Shown: positions 38,672 to 41,696 of the stretch, piece after piece
Position numbering within the stretch: position 1 is the first letter of the stretch
How the letters are laid out: every line of letters starts with the position of its first letter
Assembly: GCA_004009845.1 (NCBI GenBank)
Contig: RMBW01000172.1
Span: forward strand, 1-41,696
Source: Davidsoniella eucalypti
Taxonomy: Eukaryota; Ascomycota; Sordariomycetes; Microascales; Ceratocystidaceae
Reading direction: 5' to 3'
DNA: 41,696 nt
Position numbers and translations under genes: made by a program
The notes under the pieces: generated by a model
The model's input: only the letters and a program-made list of their open reading frames with translations
The model's database searches: none
Told to the model about the DNA's origin: nothing

Positions 38672-41278
38672 TTTTTTTTTTTTTTTTTTTTTTTAATTCA
38701 TTAATCTTATGGAGCTAAAGAGCTATGAAGATGTAAAATAAAAGCAAATAACACAATAAAAACAATAAAAACATAACAGAAAACAAGTAGAACATAACAC
38801 AAAACATAAAAAACATAAGAAAAACACAAAGAAATCAACAACACCACGAATCATCACGAAGTGCGACTAGTTCACCCTCACCGGCAACACCATCGTTGGT
38901 CACTTCCTCCACTCTTCCCCAGTTTCTTCCCCCTATTCCTGTTTTTTTCAGAAATACTAGCAATGCTTGCTGATGCTTCGCCTTACTGAATAGATCTTCC
39001 ATCTTTATCTCACCATCGCAGACGTCTTTCAACTCTTGTCTTTGCTCAAGCCACATATCACAGTCCAACACCAAGTGCTGAATAGTTTCAATGTCCAGCT
39101 GACAATGACGACACATGCTACTCGATACCTTGCCTATGGTCTTTAGGTACGGCAGGTAAGCGCCCTTCCCCGTTAGAAGTTGATAGTAGGCTGTTGTCAG
39201 CCTCTTCTCACCCTCAATCGGTTTCAGATCACTCACTCCTGTCTTACCAAGAGACCGATAGTGATTCCCAAGTTTGTCGATATCACGGTTGATTAGTGCG
39301 TCCCAGAGGTTGAAGATGTTCTCTTTAATCTTTTTCTTGATATACCCAGTGGTTGCGATAGAGGTGCATACTCTTTTTTCAAGAGCCTCCTTTGCAAGCT
39401 TATCCACTATCTCATTTCCTTCTATTCCTACATGTCCAGGGCACCAGTGTATTTCTATACTGGTGTCGAGGTCCTGAAGGTTTAGCTTCTCTATGAGGTT
39501 CGGTGAATATACCAGGCTTCCGTACTCTTTGGATGGCAGCTTGGCTATCGACAAAGATCAGGACTCGTTTCCGTAGTGGCAGTTTTCGAACGTAGCAAAG
39601 GGCTCTGTAGATCGCATAGCTTTCGCAGTCTGCAACCTCAGTGTAAGGCCCCAAGGCATTTGCCTCTTGAAACGCACCGTTTTATTGTCCATATCGACAA
39701 AGGCATAGGAGGATTTGTCACCCTCCATAGACCCGTCAGTGTACAAACAATAGGCTTCGCCCAACCATAGGGTTGCTAGGGTTGTCAGGTGGATTTCTTT
39801 TGCTTCTTCCTTTTTGACTTTAGGGATGGTGTAGTGATTGGGGTACGCTTGGCCCATGGTGCTCCCATACAATTTTAGCTCGCTGCAGTGCCTTGAAAGG
39901 TATCAGGTACTTGATGTCCACGGCAATTGCTTGCACTTGTGACTCTCGCTCAATTTGTAGGGACCCAAGATACCAAGAGACTCAAAGTCAGACTCCGAGT
40001 TCAGATGGTCCTTGTGGGTTGGGCGCAATGACGTATGGGGTGGTGTTTAGGGAATTGTAGAAGTCTTGTTCCGTACTTGAGGTTATTCCATTCCAAGTTG
40101 ATCTCAACTGGTTTATGCCAGCCTCTATTTCACAAGCCCTTTTCGGAGCCTGCTTGTAGGTGCCAAGCATCATGGAAATCGCCAAACTTTGTACTTTTTC
40201 AAGGTGTTTCTTGAGGGAAATGGGCTTCATTTTGGTCCACCAGAGGATCGACCATATTCCATGATAGGACGAATCACAGCTTGGTACAGCTGTCTAGTGC
40301 TTTCGCACTTAGACCGCTATACTTCCGCGAAATCCGTTGAATTCCCATTAGGGTTCTCTGGTTTGCTTAAGGGTTCTGTCTTGGACATGCTCGCTGAAAT
40401 TCAGCTGACAGTCTAGCCATATTCCTAGCCACTTGATCTTCTCTGACGGTTGTATTGTCCGTCCCTTAGGACGTCTATGTGTTCATTGCTTACTGCTTTA
40501 CTCCTTGTTAAATGCAGAAGCTCAGTCTTGGAACTCTCAAACTCGACGGAACTATCGTCGGCTTGCCTGGTGAGATCTTCGACGATAGCCTCTAGAGCTC
40601 TGCAATTTCTTGCAAAGCTTTTGGAAGCTACCGTAATCAGAAATCATCAGTATGAGAGCTGAATGCCATGAACTTGGATGGATTGGGGGATGTTGATGTG
40701 TATAAGTCTCGAGTAAATCAAGAACAGAATGGGGGAGATTGGGCTGCCTTGCGGTATGCCTTGGTCAATAGTATAGAAGTTGTTCGTTTGCCATCAAAAC
40801 ATATCTGGACCTTTCCTTTTGAAGAAAGGCTGCGATCCATTGGGTGCAGTTATTCGGAAGACCTAGATCTCTGCAGTGCCATAGTAGGGTATCCCTATTA
40901 ACATGGTCGAAAGCGCCTTTGATATCAAGTAGTGCAATACTCGATTTCAGGCCCTGTTCTTTCCATGACTTGACTTGGTCCATGAGAACCATTGCTGCAT
41001 CGATCGTCGATCGTTGTTTCCGTCCGCCAAACTGCGTTGGGTGAAGCAGGTCGTCCTTTGTTGCAGCCAAGAAACCAAGTCTCTGTGCAAAAACGTTTCC
41101 AATACTTTACCTAAGCAGTTCAGCAGCGTGATAATCCGATATGCCTTGATACGGAATAGTCTGGCTTGTTGGGTTTTTTCAATATCACTCCAATGCCCTG
41201 GCGCCACACTGTAGGACACTGTCCTTTAGTGAATAGCTCCGTGTAGACATAGTGGAAGACCTCGGGGATAGCCCTATA
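38672..41278 (-). mobile_element. LINE 4: inverted, degenerate 3' part of a Tad-like LINE
   Basis: The 3' end faces left, beginning with 23 T and the tail stem-loop (loop CTTT in sense). It covers the RNase H and reverse transcriptase and continues to the IPEVFHYVYTELF region, where the LTR of element E interrupts it at 41279. It is more diverged than LINEs 1-3. Position and orientation indicate that it inserted into LINE 3. Confidence 0.85.
38835..41278 (-). pseudogene. LINE 4 ORF2 remnant with several frameshifts
   Basis: Minus-strand pieces in shifting frames carry QFGGRKQRSTIDAAM, LLDIKGAFDHVN, YTDGSMEGDKSSYAFVD and HWCPGHVGIEGNEIVDKL. The zinc finger CRHCQLDIETIQHLVLDC is followed by a stop at 38835. 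Frame breaks occur near 39510 (one extra base), 39690, 40100, 40270 and 40640, among others. The YIDD region (about 40645) is damaged. It cannot encode a working enzyme. Confidence 0.85.
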
Positions 41279-41458
41279 TGACACGAACTAGGAAGAGGCA
41301 ACTGGCAAGCAATCTAGAGTAAAGACTTCGATTGGATACCGATGAAGGAGAAAGACTAATATCTGTTGGAAACGGCGGGGAAATAGGTCCCTATTTATAA
41401 CCGTTTATCTGGCTAAGTATCTTACTTAGCCAAATACCAACTGGCCTTAGCCCTGACA
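41279..41458 (-). repeat. Element E 3' LTR (180 bp), inverted, A family
   Basis: The reverse complement begins TGTCAGGGCTAAGG and ends CGTGTCA, closely related to the LTR at 10199-10376. The self-primer region reads atcggtatccaa, with one extra C compared with element A. The bases left of it (ctata, 41274-41278) are LINE 4 sequence and are the expected 5-bp target-site duplication. Confidence 0.85.
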
Positions 41459-41475
41459 TTAGCCCCCCCCCTCTC
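41459..41475 (-). promoter_or_regulatory. Polypurine tract of element E
   Basis: On the minus strand a run of nine G preceded by gagag lies directly upstream of the LTR, the standard position of the plus-strand primer in LTR elements. Confidence 0.75.
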
Positions 41476-41501
41476 GCTGCAACTATAATCTAAAACTAAT
41501 A

Positions 41502-41696
41502 CTAAAATACTTCTGCGCTAATAATGGGGATGTGGTGGGTAAAAAATGAGGCCCCCTGTAGGGGTGCATGAAACGGGCCCCCCCTGTCTTGGGTAGGAAG
41601 TCCAGCTGAATGCCTGCTCCAATTAAGCGCGCGTCTAAGAAATATGCGCCATGCGAGGGTGTCTTCGATATGTTTTACTGGTTCCCAAGTAGGGTC
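41502..41696 (-). CDS. pol: Element E Pol C-terminus (chromodomain end), partial
   Basis: The minus-strand frame enters from the right edge with DPTWEPVKHIEDTLAW, the last helix region of a chromodomain, and ends at 41502 after 64 residues. It lies just before the purine tract and LTR, so its position is right for pol. The rest of the element is outside the window. It is closest in plan to element C, but its LTR belongs to the A family. Confidence 0.8.
   Translation of the reverse strand, partial: DPTWEPVKHIEDTLAWRIFLRRALNWSRHSAGLPTQDRGGPFHAPLQGASFFTHHIPIISAEVF

Noticed and set aside
1..41696. tRNA, rRNA, CRISPR array, plasmid or phage features
   Set aside because: None seen; regular repeats are LTRs, LINE tails or simple tandem duplications.

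Overview
The window looks like nuclear DNA of a filamentous ascomycete fungus. It holds one ordinary host gene with five short exons and GT-AG introns, scraps of fungus-specific transcription factors, long AT-rich gene-poor stretches, and a dense, nested cluster of retrotransposons. These are Ty3/gypsy chromoviruses of the Tf1/sushi type and Tad-like LINEs. I see no bacterial operon, CRISPR array, tRNA or rRNA gene.

Region 1 (1-10.2 kb). AT-rich flanks surround an apparently intact amino-acid permease gene of the fungal YAT family (4225-6499, predicted 564 aa). Downstream lie relics that read like fungal transcription factors (6804-7304, 7584-8051 and 8217-8525). The last two point in opposite directions, as if an inversion split one gene. 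Two tiny insertions of about 50 bp (878-925 and 9014-9068) consist only of a LINE 3' tail, each bounded by a perfect 11-13 bp target-site duplication.

Region 2 (10.2-15.5 kb). Element A is a Ty3/gypsy element with a 5' LTR, a repeat-rich leader, an extra membrane-protein-like ORF (ORF0), gag with three zinc knuckles, and pol cut off inside the integrase. An AT-rich stretch with three more LINE-tail relics follows (15.5-17.5 kb).

Region 3 (17.5-24.6 kb). A LINE 5' fragment abuts a 1375-bp non-autonomous LTR element (B, TRIM-like) with two 179-bp LTRs and no credible gene. Its right LTR is fused directly to a 5'-truncated gag of element C, which has a complete 1205-aa pol ending in a chromodomain and a different 3' LTR.

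Region 4 (24.6-41.7 kb). This holds a LINE scrap; a near full-length LINE 1 (two single-base frameshifts); an inverted partial second copy of B; a 5'-truncated LINE 2 split by a 625-bp solo LTR with a perfect 5-bp duplication; an inverted gypsy fragment D; LINE 3, with an intact ORF1 unlike that of LINE 1 but a nearly identical ORF2; an inverted degenerate LINE 4 apparently inserted in LINE 3; and the 3' end of another inverted gypsy element (E) leaving the window.

Common logic. The LTR families share a self-priming layout: 11 nt inside the LTR are perfectly complementary to 11 nt beginning 2 nt downstream of the LTR. The complement is kept although the sequence differs between families A and B. 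Gag and pol are separated by the same slippery-looking gag end plus a hairpin whose stem covaries between A and C. The LINEs share a 3' stem-loop tail, and that tail also occurs alone as micro-insertions carrying a diagnostic loop base absent from the LINEs here. That tail-only retroposon family is the best candidate for something not yet described.
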